Source: Sipunculus nudus (taxonomy: Eukaryota > Annelida > Sipuncula > Golfingiida > Sipunculidae). Taken from it: a stretch of DNA of 64,000 nucleotides. The notes under the pieces were generated by a model. The model saw only the letters and a list, made by a program, of their open reading frames with translations. It was not told where the DNA came from and searched no databases. Positions 24,118 through 34,899 of this stretch are shown here, piece after piece. The DNA is taken from positions 29,925,714 through 29,989,713 of the forward strand of contig CM049320.1 of NCBI GenBank assembly GCA_026874595.1, given 5' to 3'. Position 1 is the stretch's first letter. Each line of letters begins with the position of its first letter. Position numbers and translations under genes: made by a program.

Positions 24118-24963
24118 CAGTAAAACCTCGCCTGACGACCATCTCGGTAGCGACCACCTCGAAGTTACGACCACATTTTTATGGTCCCGATTTGTATCGC
24201 CCTTTATGTCATATATGTAAACTTCGGAATAGCGGGCACCACGTTTTTCCGTTTTACAACCACTTATGTTAGTCCCAATGGGCGTCCTGGACCTCAGTGA
24301 TGCGACTACTAAGTACAGAATAAACAATGCCCGGCCAGGCGTGTAGTGCAGGGTTGAGCGTAAACCATCCCTAATTATTAAAGAGCAGTAGATGAAACAA
24401 GGCATAAATCAAGGCGTGATCACGGATGATCACACAAGGCCAGGAATGTTTGCGTCACCGTTTCATAGCTTTTTATGAGACCTGCCGTTAATGATATGTG
24501 TGAAACATGTACTCCTATCTCCGATTAACTCACTGGGCAATGAAGATTTATGATTGGTTCATATTTAATAACCAGTGGGCTTACTGTTTAGAAACTGTTT
24601 ATTGGCTGAGGAAAGAGACTGAGTACTCCTTGATAAATTCAACGAAGTAAAATCGTTCCCTTTGGAAATATTGTAAAGTCAGAAATAGTGCTTGCTTAAA
24701 GATGTGCTTGGATACAATTTATTTCAATTTTTTTAGTGAGTAAAAACAAAATCATACAAAATGTATCGTGCTTTATTTTATGTCTTATCATGCAGATTTA
24801 GGTGAAAGCAAAATTAGTTATTCCAAATTATATTGTACAGCTACTTAACAACGTACGGCTAGACGAGCTCATGTAAGACCATCGATAGACAATCCTTACT
24901 TAGGCGGCCACCTCGGAAATGCGACAACTTTATCATGAACTTTAGGTGTTCGTAATTTCGAGG

Positions 24964-24964
<1 letters not shown>
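24118..24964 (+). mobile_element. pogo/Tigger-like non-autonomous DNA element (unit B)
   Basis: Duplicate of the element at 19306, with CAGTAAAACCTCG at the left and CGAGGTTTTA at the right running into a TA tract. No transposase. Confidence 0.7.

Positions 24965-24967
<3 letters not shown>

Positions 24968-25027
<60 letters not shown>
24968..25027. repeat. (TA)n microsatellite abutting LTR 3
   Basis: TA run between the pogo-like right end and LTR 3. Confidence 0.95.
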
Positions 25028-25028
<1 letters not shown>

Positions 25029-25874
25029 TGATACAGGTGCTCTTTTTATTGTGTGACACGGGCGTAACTCGTGTTGTGGCGCCCGTGTCTGGCCGCGTAT
25101 TGCATTCTATGTTTAAACCGTACTAGTTGAACTCTCGTTGTCATGCTAGCTTGGGGCTTTCTCGCCTGCCCGAGGTCACGTGTGGACCCTGGTATGTAGA
25201 GACACAGCGATGTTCTTCTAGATGATTCCTGTAACACGTGTTTCCTGTGTATTATGTTAGATCCTTTAGACTGTTCGAGAAGTAGAACATTTTCGGCTTG
25301 GGCGAGAATTTATAAATAGGGGGCTGTGTTTTAAAGCAGGGAGAGAGGAGAGAAGATTCCAGCGGACACAGACGTGTGTATGTCAGTTTGTGGGACCTGT
25401 CCGATTATCCAGTAATTTCAGGGATTCTGCTATTACTAACTCTATACAATTTTATGCTGCCTGCCTCAAGTTTACTTTCTGGATTGTTACAAGAGCTTTA
25501 CATTGGACTGTTATTCTCCGAGAGGATTGGTGTGGACTTGTCATCCGGCAATTACATTTAAAAGTACTTATCGTTGTGACGGTGGTGGTATCCAGGTACT
25601 GTGCACATTGTTTTTTTTACTGTGTGATTGTACTGATTTGTTGTTATACCGCTGTTTTACTGTATAATTGTATTGATTTAGTGTATCGTAATGTTAGGGT
25701 TGTTTTAAGAATAAATTATAGTTATTTGTTTACAAAAAACCACTGACTTCTTCATTCATTCCTCTAGACATTTCCCGCTGCCTAGTCTTACAGGATCTAA
25801 TTTTTTTGTTATCTCCATTACAAAATTTTTGTTCATCACGCATACGTGACCTGTTTATATTAGGTTTCGTAACA
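25029..25874 (+). repeat. LTR 3, complete solo LTR of the Gmr1-like element
   Basis: About 846 bp from TGATACAGG to CGTAACA. It carries a TATA box (25311-25318) and an AATAAA about 400 bp later (AAGAATAAATTATAG). Its 3' end GTTCATCACGCATACGTGA...GTAACA matches the 5' LTR of the element at 26670. No primer binding site or gag follows, so it stands alone. It is flanked by ATATA on both sides. The frames at 25376-26030 lie in the LTR or just beyond and are not genes. Confidence 0.88.
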
Positions 25875-26669
25875 ATATATTACAATATGTCGGGGACGGC
25901 TAAAATTTGGGGTTCATTTTCCATCAATTCAAAAGGGAGGGGGTCCTACATTGTACCCCACCCACGTTTTAGTTTTCCAAATGAAAGATATGTCAGTTTC
26001 AATAGAACTTACATGTTATTATTCGGATGAAACATTTAATTATCTTTTCAAAAGGGTGTTGCATATCATAATTTACCTAATAATTCAGAATATGCATTAT
26101 TAGTAAAGCTTACACTTTCTCCTTTTAATCAAATATCTGTATATGTGTGATGATGACAATTTTGACCAGGTTGTACATGATTTACACGAATTAAGTTTAT
26201 AGTTGAAGTCTAATTATCTATACGGTAACTATGTTACACTTAACATTTGGCAAAGTAGATCAGCTGTGATAATTTTAAAATTTAGTATCACGAATAAATG
26301 ATATAGCAATTTAATTGATACAGGCATTTCAAATTTTGTCAAGCTTAAAGATGTGTTGGCGTGAATACTAATAAGTATTGTAATTATTATTCAAAATTTT
26401 ATTTAAGAAAAAACAGCATTTAGAGGGGGCGGACTTAGTGGGTGGGGAGGGGGGGGGGTGCCACTTCGTTATGGACCTTACAATCGGTGAAATAGCCTGT
26501 CGTTGGCTTTATTTGCGAGGGTTTTAAATTCGCGATATTCGTGAATGAGAACTCATCGCGAATATTAAGGCCTCGATTATAAGATGTCCCATAAAACAAG
26601 ATGGAAGAAATGGGATGATGCGCATCTGCACAATCGCATAGGAATCACACCTTTGGAAACTATATATAA
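25875..26669. other. spacer between LTR 3 and the nested retrotransposon
   Basis: AT-rich with no gene. A G-rich tract sits at 26425-26458. A fragment at 26495-26534 (GCCTGTCGTTGGCTTTAT...AAATTCGCG) is an inverted copy of 38162-38200 on the far side of the retrotransposon. Confidence 0.6.
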
Positions 26670-26933
26670 TGTTACAGGTGCTCGTTTATTGTGTGACACG
26701 GGCGTAACTCGTGTTGTTGTTTCATTTTATGTTTGGTCCGTACTGGATGAACTCTCGTTGTCATGTGAGCCTTGGGTTTTCACGCCTGGTCGTGGGTCAC
26801 ATGATGAGCCTGGTATGTGTAGAGACACACGGCTATGCTTTTCTGGAGAATTCCTGAGGCGCGTGTTGACGGTTGAGTAGGGTCTTTATAGACTGTTCGA
26901 GAAGTGGAAAATTCCCGGCTTGGGGTGTGAAGG

Positions 26934-26941
26934 TATATAAA
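26934..26941 (+). promoter_or_regulatory. TATA box of the 5' LTR
   Basis: TATATAAA followed by GGGGCTG, conserved in position with TATAAATA plus GGGGGCTG in LTRs 1-3. Core promoter role inferred. Confidence 0.65.
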
Positions 26942-27289
26942 GGGGCTGTTTTTTAGAACCAGAGGGCAGAGGAGAGCAGATTCCAGCGGACGCAGAAGCG
27001 TGTGTCAGGACCTTATCCGACGAATGCGGCAATTATAGAATTTCAAGAACTTTCTCCTGGATTTTACACATTTGGAATTCAGTTTACTTTCTGTGTTGTT
27101 GCAAGAGCTTTCCACTGGACTGTCATTCTCCAAGAGTTTACATTCAAAGGACTTATTGTGGTGACGGTGTTGGTGTCGAAGTACTGTACCATTATCTTTC
27201 TGTGTGATTGTATTGACTTGTTGCTATAACGCTATTTTACTGTATAATTGTATTGATTGAGTGTGTTGTATTGTTAGGGTTGTTTTAAG

Positions 27290-27295
27290 AATAAA
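27290..27295 (+). promoter_or_regulatory. poly(A) signal of the 5' LTR
   Basis: AATAAA in the AAGAATAAATTATAGTTA block that is conserved in LTR 3. It marks the R/U5 side of the LTR. Confidence 0.6.
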
Positions 27296-27456
27296 TTATA
27301 GTTATTTGTTAACAATAAACCACTGACTTCTTTATTCATCCCCTAGACATTTCCGGCTGCCTAGTGTTACAGAATCTGATTCTTTTATCTCCGTTACAGA
27401 ATTTGTGTTCATCACGCATACGTGATCTGTTAAAATTAGGTTCCGTAACATAAAAT

Positions 27457-27474
27457 TGGGGGCTCGTCCGGGAT
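27457..27474 (+). promoter_or_regulatory. primer binding site, proline-tRNA type
   Basis: TGGGGGCTCGTCCGGGAT, 6 bases after the LTR end. As I recall it, this is the same 18-mer used as the tRNA-Pro primer site by several vertebrate gammaretroviruses, complementary to the 3' end of tRNA-Pro. Minus-strand DNA synthesis would start here. Confidence 0.85.
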
Positions 27475-27615
27475 GCTTAATAATTTTCAAATTTATTAGG
27501 CCTTGACCTGGACATTGTTTTATCATACATTGTTTACAAGATTACATATTGTTTACAGTACATTGTTTACAGGATTTATCTCAGTGTTTTTTTGTTATTA
27601 TTTTGACATCTTAAC

Positions 27616-28185
27616 ATGGCAGATTTCAAACCTGAGACATTTGTTGACGATCCGGACCCTGATCAACTTGAACAGTTGTCAAAAGACCAGTTGTTGCGTT
27701 TGGGACAAGACTTAGGGCCAAGTGTGAAAAAAGCTTTGAAAAAGCCTGATATCATTGCTTAAATCATGCAAGATCTTATTAGCAAAGGTTTAATTGAAGA
27801 GACTGAAGTTGAAACACGAGAAAATAACAGCCTTGCTATGCAATTAGAATTAAAAAAGTTGGAAATGCAACATGAGCTAGCATTAAAACGGTTAGAATTA
27901 GAAAAAGAAAAACAGAGAGAAGATAGAGAAAGGATAGAAAAAGAAAAAGAAATTGAGTTAAAACGACTGGAGTTAGAAAGACTTAAAGTAGAATGTAGTC
28001 TAAGTGCTGCCCCAGCTCACAGTTTTGATGTTACTAAACACATTAAACTTGTCCCACCTTTTCCAGACAAAGAGGTTGATAAATATTTCTTACATTTTGA
28101 GAAGGTAGCTGAAAATTTAAAATGGCCTAAGGAAAATTGGACTATGCTGATACAAAGTGTATTAACTGGCAAGGCCAGAGAAATC
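27616..28185 (+). pseudogene. gag: gag, 5' part (interrupted by LINE)
   Basis: A start codon at 27616 opens a frame beginning MADFKPETFVDD that meets an in-frame TAA at 27760 (codon 49). The same frame then stays open from 27766. Downstream is a highly charged coiled coil (roughly 27820-28000, repeated KRLELE/EKEKE patterns) followed by the start of a capsid-like region (FDVTKHIKLVPPF, KEVDKYFLHFEKVAENLKW). It runs into the LINE at TGKAREI, where the left target-site duplication lies (28171-28185). The chance tail read into the LINE (to 28248) is not gag. The long N-terminal coiled coil before a SCAN-like capsid fits Gmr1-type gag. Confidence 0.85.
28171..28185 (+). repeat. left target-site duplication of the LINE
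   Basis: AAGGCCAGAGAAATC, repeated exactly at 33341-33355 after the LINE's A-tail. The first two A may belong to either tail or target. Confidence 0.95.
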
Positions 28186-28311
28186 GACTTCCGGTTTGCC
28201 TCCGGTGTTGGTAGGCAGCACTCTTCACAGCTCTTAGTGTTACATTAAAATTTTGATTATACCGCGAATAAGAACAAGTACGGATACCTAAAACACATTC
28301 GGATATTAATC

Positions 28312-29208
28312 GTGATCCTGGATTTTATTATCTACTGCCCAATAATTATCGCAGTGCAAGACTATATACCTACAACGTTTAACTCCTCAAGACTGCAGCC
28401 CACGGGGGAGACTGCTAACATGGCGTCTCAGGACCCCGCCTTGGAGCCAGTATCAGTCACGCCGCTGTTCGTACGTGGAACTCAGTTACCACAGACACCT
28501 GATAACTATATATCCACTTCTGAACTTTGCCAAGCAGCCGAAAATTCTGCAGGACATGGCAGCATGGACGGGGCACAGAGAATACGGGACCTGTGGAGGC
28601 TCTACCCAGAGCAGGCACGTGCACACCTTCTTGTCAAATGTTTGCAGGTACGTGGCATTACTGTGTCACTTCTCCCAGAGAACCCCTTTACTGCGAGGTA
28701 TGAGGGCAAAGAACAATTAAGTGTTACAAAACTTATTGTAAGTGACATTCCATTGTCATACAGTAATGCGGAGATAATGAAAGCCCTTGAAAAACTAGGT
28801 TGTAAAGCCATATCGGAGCTACTGTATGAACGCGATCGGGACACCAACGGAAAGCTTACGCGCTGGAAAACGGGCCGACGTTTTGTGTATATTGAAACTC
28901 CCAGCACGCCAATTGCCAAAACGGTGTCAATTGGTTTATTCAAAGTAAGTTTTTACCATAAAGGACAAAAAGAGGCCGAAAAAAGGAAGAATGCAGTCTG
29001 TGGAAACTGCTTTGAAAGCGGCCACTACAAAAGCGAATGCAAAAACAATATAAAATGCCGAGTTTGCCGTGAGGAGGGGCAGCGAGCCGGTGACCCGGCC
29101 TGCACCCTACAAGCACTTGATACAACGAAGCTGACCCAAAACAGTACTGTTACGCCCGTGTCAGTACACACAGAAATGACACAGGAGACAGAGCTGAGCA
29201 GCCATTAG
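28312..29208 (+). CDS. LINE ORF1 protein (nucleic-acid-binding, RRM-like plus zinc knuckles)
   Basis: 298 codons from the first ATG and uninterrupted. An in-frame ATG at 28420 (MASQDPALEP) would give 262 residues and is an equally likely start. Residues ~138-215 look like an RRM-type fold (TKLIVSDIPLSYSNAEI, ELLYERDRDT, GRRFVYI). A CCHC zinc knuckle follows (C230, C233, H238, C243), then a second cysteine cluster (C249, C252, C264). This arrangement is usual for ORF1 of Tx1-like L1 elements. The protein would bind the LINE RNA to form the retrotransposition particle. Frames at 28475 and 28602 are shadows. Confidence 0.88.
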   Translation: MILDFIIYCPIIIAVQDYIPTTFNSSRLQPTGETANMASQDPALEPVSVTPLFVRGTQLPQTPDNYISTSELCQAAENSAGHGSMDGAQRIRDLWRLYPEQARAHLLVKCLQVRGITVSLLPENPFTARYEGKEQLSVTKLIVSDIPLSYSNAEIMKALEKLGCKAISELLYERDRDTNGKLTRWKTGRRFVYIETPSTPIAKTVSIGLFKVSFYHKGQKEAEKRKNAVCGNCFESGHYKSECKNNIKCRVCREEGQRAGDPACTLQALDTTKLTQNSTVTPVSVHTEMTQETELSSH

Positions 29209-29512
29209 ACGAGGAAATCTGAGCTGGCCGCCCCTCGCGGAAGACCTAACAAAGCCCTAGGACGAGACGCAAGCGACTCGCGGGGATCGTCAAATGACAG
29301 GGTGAAATATGAGACCACCACAACAAACATCAAGCGGCGAGCATCACAATCTCCGCCCGCTGCCGCACAAGAACAGAAAAGGTACAATAACAACAGCGGC
29401 TAGGGCGACGATGGTGACACTTGACACACGTATTGACAGTCACCGCTGACTTCTTGGAATCAGATTAGGAACTGGACTTGGACTATGAATAATTAAACTA
29501 TAGTTTTATGAC
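29209..29512 (+). other. LINE inter-ORF region
   Basis: About 300 bp between ORF1 and ORF2 without a meaningful frame. It is relatively GC-rich at its start (GACGAGGAAATC to CCGCCCGCTGCCG). ORF2 translation would need reinitiation or an internal start. Confidence 0.5.
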
Positions 29513-32500
29513 ATGGCGCCTCTAAAAGTTCTTACACTTAACTGCAACGGTTTGCGAAATAGAATGAAAAGACAAGGAATTTTAGAAAACTGAAAATGGA
29601 TAATGTGCATGTCGCATGTTTACAGGAAACCTTCCTAAACAAGCATTTACTGAAATATGCTGAAAGAGAACTCAATGGTAAATTTTTGCATGTAGAAGGT
29701 ACGAATAACAGCAAAGGAATTGCTATATATCTACACAAAGCACTCTTAGACGAACTTTCAGATATGAAAACGGTAACTGAACAGGAACGTTTACTAGGGA
29801 TAAGTTTTACCTACAAAAAAAATACTTACTGTCTTTTTAATATATATGCCCCATGCAATGCCACAGCGAAAATTGAATTTTTAGACAGAGTTGAATCCTT
29901 TATCAACAATACAACCACAAAAGTGGAATATGATCATGTGATTGTGGTAGGGGACTTCAACACTGTGTTAAGTAACGATCTAGATATTATTTCTGGTAAT
30001 CCCCGTGCTAAACGAGAAGTAGTTGCTTTCAATGAATCCATAACTGATATTTCTTTAAAAGATACTTGGCGCAAAAAACATAAACACACTAAAGAATTTT
30101 CATGGTCTAGAAACAACCCTTTCGTAGCTCGCAGATTGGATTATGTTCTTATGGATGATGAGCTTACAAATTGTACTAAATCCGTGGAAATTATTAGCTA
30201 CCCCTTTTCGGATCATAAAGCAGTCCTTGCTGAAATAGACATTGACGGGGCACCTCAAGGCCCGTCGTATTGGAAATTCAATAAGTCATTCCTATACGAC
30301 AAAGAGTATGTCAACATGATTAATAAATTATTAGATGAATTCCGGGACGGATTTAAAGGTTTTCGGGATAATCCACAATTGTCATGGGATCTGTGTAAAA
30401 CAGAAATTAAATCAATATCGGTAATACTTGGTACACACAAAGCCAAAGAAAAATACAAAAGAAAATCAAACCTTGTAAATAAATTACACGATACTGAGTG
30501 TCTGTTGGCTAATAATCCAAGCGATCCCGACCTAATTCGACAGCAAACAAATTTTCGTAAAGAACTGGACTTAATGGCTTCCTATGAAGCCCGCAGTGCT
30601 CAAATCTGCTCCAAAGTTGCCTGGAGAGAGAAGGGTGAGAAAAATACTAAATATTTTCTCAGATTAGAAAAATCTCGTGCGAATAGAAAACTTATCGAAG
30701 TCTAAAGACCACAGATGGCCGTATTATATCCGAGCAAAATGACTTAATAGAGGAACAGAGCAATTATTTTAGTACTATATATAAGAAAAGGGAGGCTAGC
30801 GAACTTACTAAAACATTTGAAAAGTTTGTTAAGGATATAGATCACCTAAACTGGATATCACTGATCGTGAGCAATGTGAGGGCAAAATTACCACAGATGA
30901 ACTAAGCAAAAGTCTTCTTAAAATGAAAAATAACAGTAGTCCGGAACTAGACGGTCTGACTACAGAATTTTATAAATTCTTCTGGAGCAAAATAAAACAC
31001 ATTTTACAGAAGGTTTATGATCATGCATTTGTAAAAGGTGAACTATCAGCGACTCAGAAACGCGGTATTATTACTCTAATACATAAAGGTAAGGACCTAC
31101 CGGAGGATGAGCTTACTAACTGGCGCCCTATAACACTAACAAATACAGATTACAAAATATTAGCGAAATCACTTGCTCTCAGGCTTGAAAGCATTTTACC
31201 AAAAATAATAAACTCAGACCAGGTGGGTTTAATGAAGGGCCGAAGTATTGCATCAGCCATCAGAATGATTGAAGATATTAACTTGTACTTAAATGATGAC
31301 GATAAACCCGGGGCTCTTGTTGCGGTAGATTTTAGAAAAGCATTTGATACTCTTTCCAAACAATTTATGATCAAGTCATTTCAGCACTTTGGTTTCGGAA
31401 CGGACTTTGTAAAATGGCTAATAATTTTAAATGAGGATGCTAATAATTGTATACAACATAATGGCTGGATCTCAAAAAGTTTCACATAAGAAAGAGGAGT
31501 AAGACAAGGATGTCCCCTCTCTCCACTAACCTTTATAGTTTCAGTGGAATTGTTAGCTTGTAAAATACGGCAAAATAAAACCATAGAAGGAATCGACCTC
31601 CCACAAAGGCTATATGCGAGAAACAATATCAAAATCCTACAATACGCCGACGACACCACCCTTTTCCTGCAAGACAAGAAGGACATCACAGAGTCCTTAA
31701 TTGAACTCAATGAGTTTGAAAGAGTTGCAGGATTACAAATAAATTTATCCAAAACTAAAGCTTTATAGCTTGGTAGAAATAAGAAATGTCAAGACACAGT
31801 TGCCGGTCTGAAGTGGCTACGTCACCCAGCCAACGAAATAAAAATACTTGGAGTCAGATTTAGTAACTGCAAACCAGCGTCTAACATCCAATCAAATTGG
31901 ACAAGCAGAATGGAGAAAGCAATAACAGAGATTAAAAAATGGGAGAGACGCAATCTCTCTATCATGGGCAAAATAGTCATCGTTAAAACATTTGTTATGT
32001 CACAGTTTATATATTTAATGCAGTCATTATCAATGCCTGAAGACGTCGTCATTGAACTTAACCGCATTATTTTCCGGTTCATATGGAAAAAAACGATTAC
32101 AACAATAAAAGGGCTTTCGAAAAAGTGAAAAGAAACATGATGACTCTTGATTATGATTATGGAGGTATAAAAGTCATTGATGTGAAAGTTATGCAGAAAG
32201 CGCTATTAATTAAATGGGTAAAATTGTTTACTGATCAATCTGAGGAAACCTGGAAAAATATTCCGGAGTACTACTTCAATAAACTTGGTAGAAATAGAAG
32301 CGTTTTACTAGGAAACACCTTACCGAAAAGTTTTAAAAATTTACATGTAATTAAAAACGAATTTTACCGTAACGTATAAAAAAACGTGGCTTTTAACGCA
32401 AAAACGAGGGGTTGCAGACCCAGCTTCACCGGTGCTATGGAACAACACCGCCTTTACATATAGAGACAACATTCTTTTCTTTAACTACTGGGTACAGGGA

Positions 32501-33226
32501 GAGCTTATCTACTTCTCTGATATAGTACAAAATGGTCTTATCATGAGTTTTGAAGACGTGGTCCGAAAACTAGGCAATAGTCCAGCAAGAATGCCGGAGT
32601 AAAATGTAGTACAGACGGCAGTTAAAAATTTTGTACGCAGGAATGGTTCCCCAGTTTTCGAGCCACAAGATATTCAGTTTCGAGGCGTGCCAATTACAGC
32701 GCTTGATGTGAAATCTATTCGTAATTTAATAAAGCAGGATAACATCGTGACTCCCTACTCTGAAAAGTTCTGGCTAAATAAATATCCAAGTAGACGCCTA
32801 ACATCAGCGGTCTGGTATACAGCAAAGAAATGTTGTAAAGAGGTCAGGTTACAACTACTCCACTGGAAAATACTTCATAATATATTTCCCACCAATGTGT
32901 TGCTACATAAAACGGGTATAAAGGACGCTATTAAATGTAGTTTTTGTGACGAAACAGACTACATTGAACACATTTTCTATTTATACGGAAAACTTAAACA
33001 TTTTTGGTTTGAAGTAGAAAGCAAAATTTCGGTAATAGCTGGCAAAAGTATCCAATTATCGGAAGCTGACGTAATACTCGGATACAAATGTGAAGATAAT
33101 AGTGAGGCCACATCAAAAGTTAATCACATTATTCTCATAGCAAAAATGTGTATCAGTAAATTTAAATATGGCAATACAGGTAACCTGAAATTTGTCTTCG
33201 AAGTAGAAATGGAAAATAGAATTTAA
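29513..33226 (+). pseudogene. LINE ORF2: APE endonuclease, reverse transcriptase, C-terminal zinc finger (broken)
   Basis: It starts MAPLKVLTLNCNGLR at 29513, then a one-base frameshift near 29585. The endonuclease (to ~30235) shows LTLNCNG, ACLQET, NIYAPC, VVGDFN, RRLDYVL and SDHKAV, the set expected of an AP-endonuclease-like nicking domain. A stop and frame change follow at ~30705. The reverse transcriptase has SPELDGLTTEFYKFFW (30950), NWRPITL, DQVGLMKGRS, VAVDFRKAFD, a stop at ~31489, RQGCPLSPL and the YADD catalytic box at 31643-31654, with another stop at ~31768. The C-terminal part (32687-33226) has a CSFCDETDYIEHIF zinc finger typical of L1. At least five disruptions make it inactive. 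Motif style places it in the L1/Tx1 group. Confidence 0.9.
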
Positions 33227-33340
33227 ACTGTTGTTGTACATTGTACCATATGTAGTATCCTACGGTCCTAGGTTCTAGCTGTCGGAACCAGATCGGATCT
33301 AATTTTTAAAAGGCAGCTTTGAGCAATAAACTGTGAAAAA

Positions 33341-33950
33341 AAGGCCAGAGAAATCTATACAGAGCTTTCAGTAGAAGCTGCTGCTGACTATGACCTGGTA
33401 AAACGGTCAATCCTAAAAGGTTATGAGTTAGTTCCAGAGGCTTAATTACCGCCAGAAATTCAGAAATTGGGAAAAGCGCAAAGAACAGACCTACGTAGAA
33501 ATTGCTAGGACAAAAGAGCAGTTGTTTGATCGCTGGTGTAGTTCTAAAAATGTAATGAAAGATTATGACAATTTGCGCCAGTTGATTTTGCTTGAAGAAT
33601 TTAAGCGCTGCATTAACGCAGATGTTAAAACTTTTCTCGATGAGAAAAGTCCTGAAACACTTGACATTGCTGCTCAATTAGCTGATGATTATTCATTAAC
33701 ACACAACATGTCCTTTACTAGCAAATCAAACCAGTCATTCCCAAATAAGAATGTAACTCAGTATGGTCAAAAGAAGTTTAAAGCGCAGTCACCCAGTAAT
33801 AGTAGTCCTGATAGTTCAGCAAAGCCCATAGCTACATCTCAGTCCACGTCCACTGTGTCTAAGTCCAACAAAGACCAGTCATTTTCAAAGAAAATCTGTA
33901 ATTACTGCAAGAAGGAAAGCATCTAACATCAGACTGCTGGAAACTTGCGA
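33341..33950 (+). pseudogene. gag: gag, 3' part with SCAN-like capsid domain and broken zinc knuckle
   Basis: It resumes gag after the right target-site duplication (33341-33355): EIYTELSVEAAADYDLVKRS, LKGYELVPEA, a short frameshifting insertion at ~33444, and a second frame break before the open frame 33522-33926. The pattern ADYDLVK..L..YELVPE, then FDRWCSSKNVMKDYDNLRQ, LILLEEF and PETLDIAAQLADDY is that of the SCAN domain of vertebrate zinc-finger proteins. That domain is known to derive from the capsid of Gmr1-like Gypsy elements. The C-terminal zinc knuckle begins CNYCKKE (33896) but its His-Cys half is out of frame. A low-complexity Ser/Asn/Lys linker precedes it. Confidence 0.85.
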
Positions 33951-34089
33951 ATAGATGAACTAGCAAACCTTCTTTTTTGTTTCAAAATCTATGCATAGCA
34001 TATTACAAGAGCCAGACTCTTTTCATGTAAATAAGGGGTACAACTCCTTTATTGACTCTAGTAAATAGTTTGATGCTACGGAGGCCCAA

Positions 34090-34884
34090 GTGCCGTCTGA
34101 ATCCAAAGAAGAATCCGTAGCTTGCGGGGTAAAAACCTCAGTTGATTCCTGCGAGGAGTATTCTCTAAATAAGCCTAAGTCCTTTTATGAATCTTGCGAG
34201 AGTATTTCAAATGAGGCCAGGTCCTCTTATGACAAACAAAAGTTAGTTTCTGCAGAGGTAAATTCCTCTGTTGACTCCCATGAGGAGTTTGATGATAAAA
34301 AGGATGTAGATTCCTTAGATGACTCTGAAACAGAGTTTATGACTGACACTGTCAATGTCAGTTCTTTGTTTGATGAGGTCGAGGTAGTAGATTCCTCTCC
34401 TGACTCTGAAATGGAGTTATTTGAGCCATTCATATATGATGGTTTTGTATCACTTTCAAGTGATTTTTCTGATTCTACCCTTTTTAGAATTTTGAGGGAC
34501 ATTGGTTCAGGCCAGACTCTCATGTTAGCAAACACTTTGCCATTTTCTAATAGGTACTTTACTGGTGCACATGCACTTGTTAATGGTGTGTTTTCAGACA
34601 GGCAAACTTCAGTTCCGCTTCACATTATCCATTTAAAGTCAGATTTGATTTTTGGGAATATTACTGTGGGCATAAGAACTACTTTACCATTTAAGGGAAT
34701 TCAGTTGCTACTAGGCAATGATGTTGCAGGTGATAAAGTACAGCCTGTACCAATAGTGACAGAAAAGCCGTCACTTGATCAGGACACTGATCCGGAAAGT
34801 CAGGAAATTCCTGGTTTGTATCCTTTATGTGTTGTAACTAGATCTATGGCCAAGAAAAACACACGAGGAAAATGGTCCAGATAA
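34090..34884 (+). pseudogene. pro: retropepsin region with DIG in place of D(T/S)G
   Basis: 264 open codons. Residues 1-130 are acidic, with repeated SVDS/DSxEE phrases. The aspartic protease core follows: RILRDIGSGQTLML with the catalytic triad written DIG at residues 137-139, then the flap region and FKGIQLLLGNDVAG (residues 201-214), matching the ILG/LLG-D motif that ends retropepsins. The usual Thr/Ser after the catalytic Asp is Ile here, which probably abolishes or weakens activity. It would process the Gag-Pol polyprotein. The minus-strand frame at 34227-34535 is a shadow. Confidence 0.75.
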
Positions 34885-34899
34885 TAACACTCTGGGAGT

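Larger units (their letters stand above)
20564..25371 (+). repeat. tandem duplication, unit B (~4.81 kb)
   Basis: Second copy of unit A, from the chimeric LTR 2 to the GCGGACACAG in LTR 3. It holds the same series: GGATCC/GGCGGAGG repeats (about 20698-20848 and 21404-21559), tRNA-like fragment, TA tract, tandem 43-bp repeat and pogo-like element. Near identity implies either a very recent event or an assembly duplication of one locus. Confidence 0.93.
26670..27450 (+). repeat. 5' LTR of the Gmr1-like element
   Basis: 781 bp, bounded by the short inverted repeat TGTTAC...GTAACA. The TATA box is at 26934-26941 and the poly(A) signal AATAAA at 27290-27295, the order expected of U3-R-U5. The 3' 90 bp match the remnant at 37612-37702. 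The frames at 26584-26880 and 27002-27229 lie in the LTR and are not genes. Confidence 0.92.
28186..33340 (+). mobile_element. L1/Tx1-type LINE, full length, nested in gag
   Basis: About 5155 bp bounded by the AAGGCCAGAGAAATC duplication. It starts GACTTCCGGTTTGCC, has a ~125-bp leader, an intact ORF1 (28312-29208), a gap of about 300 bp, ORF2 with endonuclease, reverse transcriptase and C-terminal zinc finger, and ends AATAAACTGTG plus A7. Both the start and the A-tail are present, so it inserted without 5' truncation. ORF2 now has several frameshifts and stops. It must be younger than the LTR element it interrupts. Confidence 0.93.

Noticed and set aside
15232-25874. LTR 1 and LTR 3 as the two ends of one retrotransposon enclosing the 4.8-kb units
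   Set aside because: No primer binding site, gag or pol lies between them, LTR 1 is 3'-truncated and the two LTRs differ clearly. They look like independent solo LTRs.
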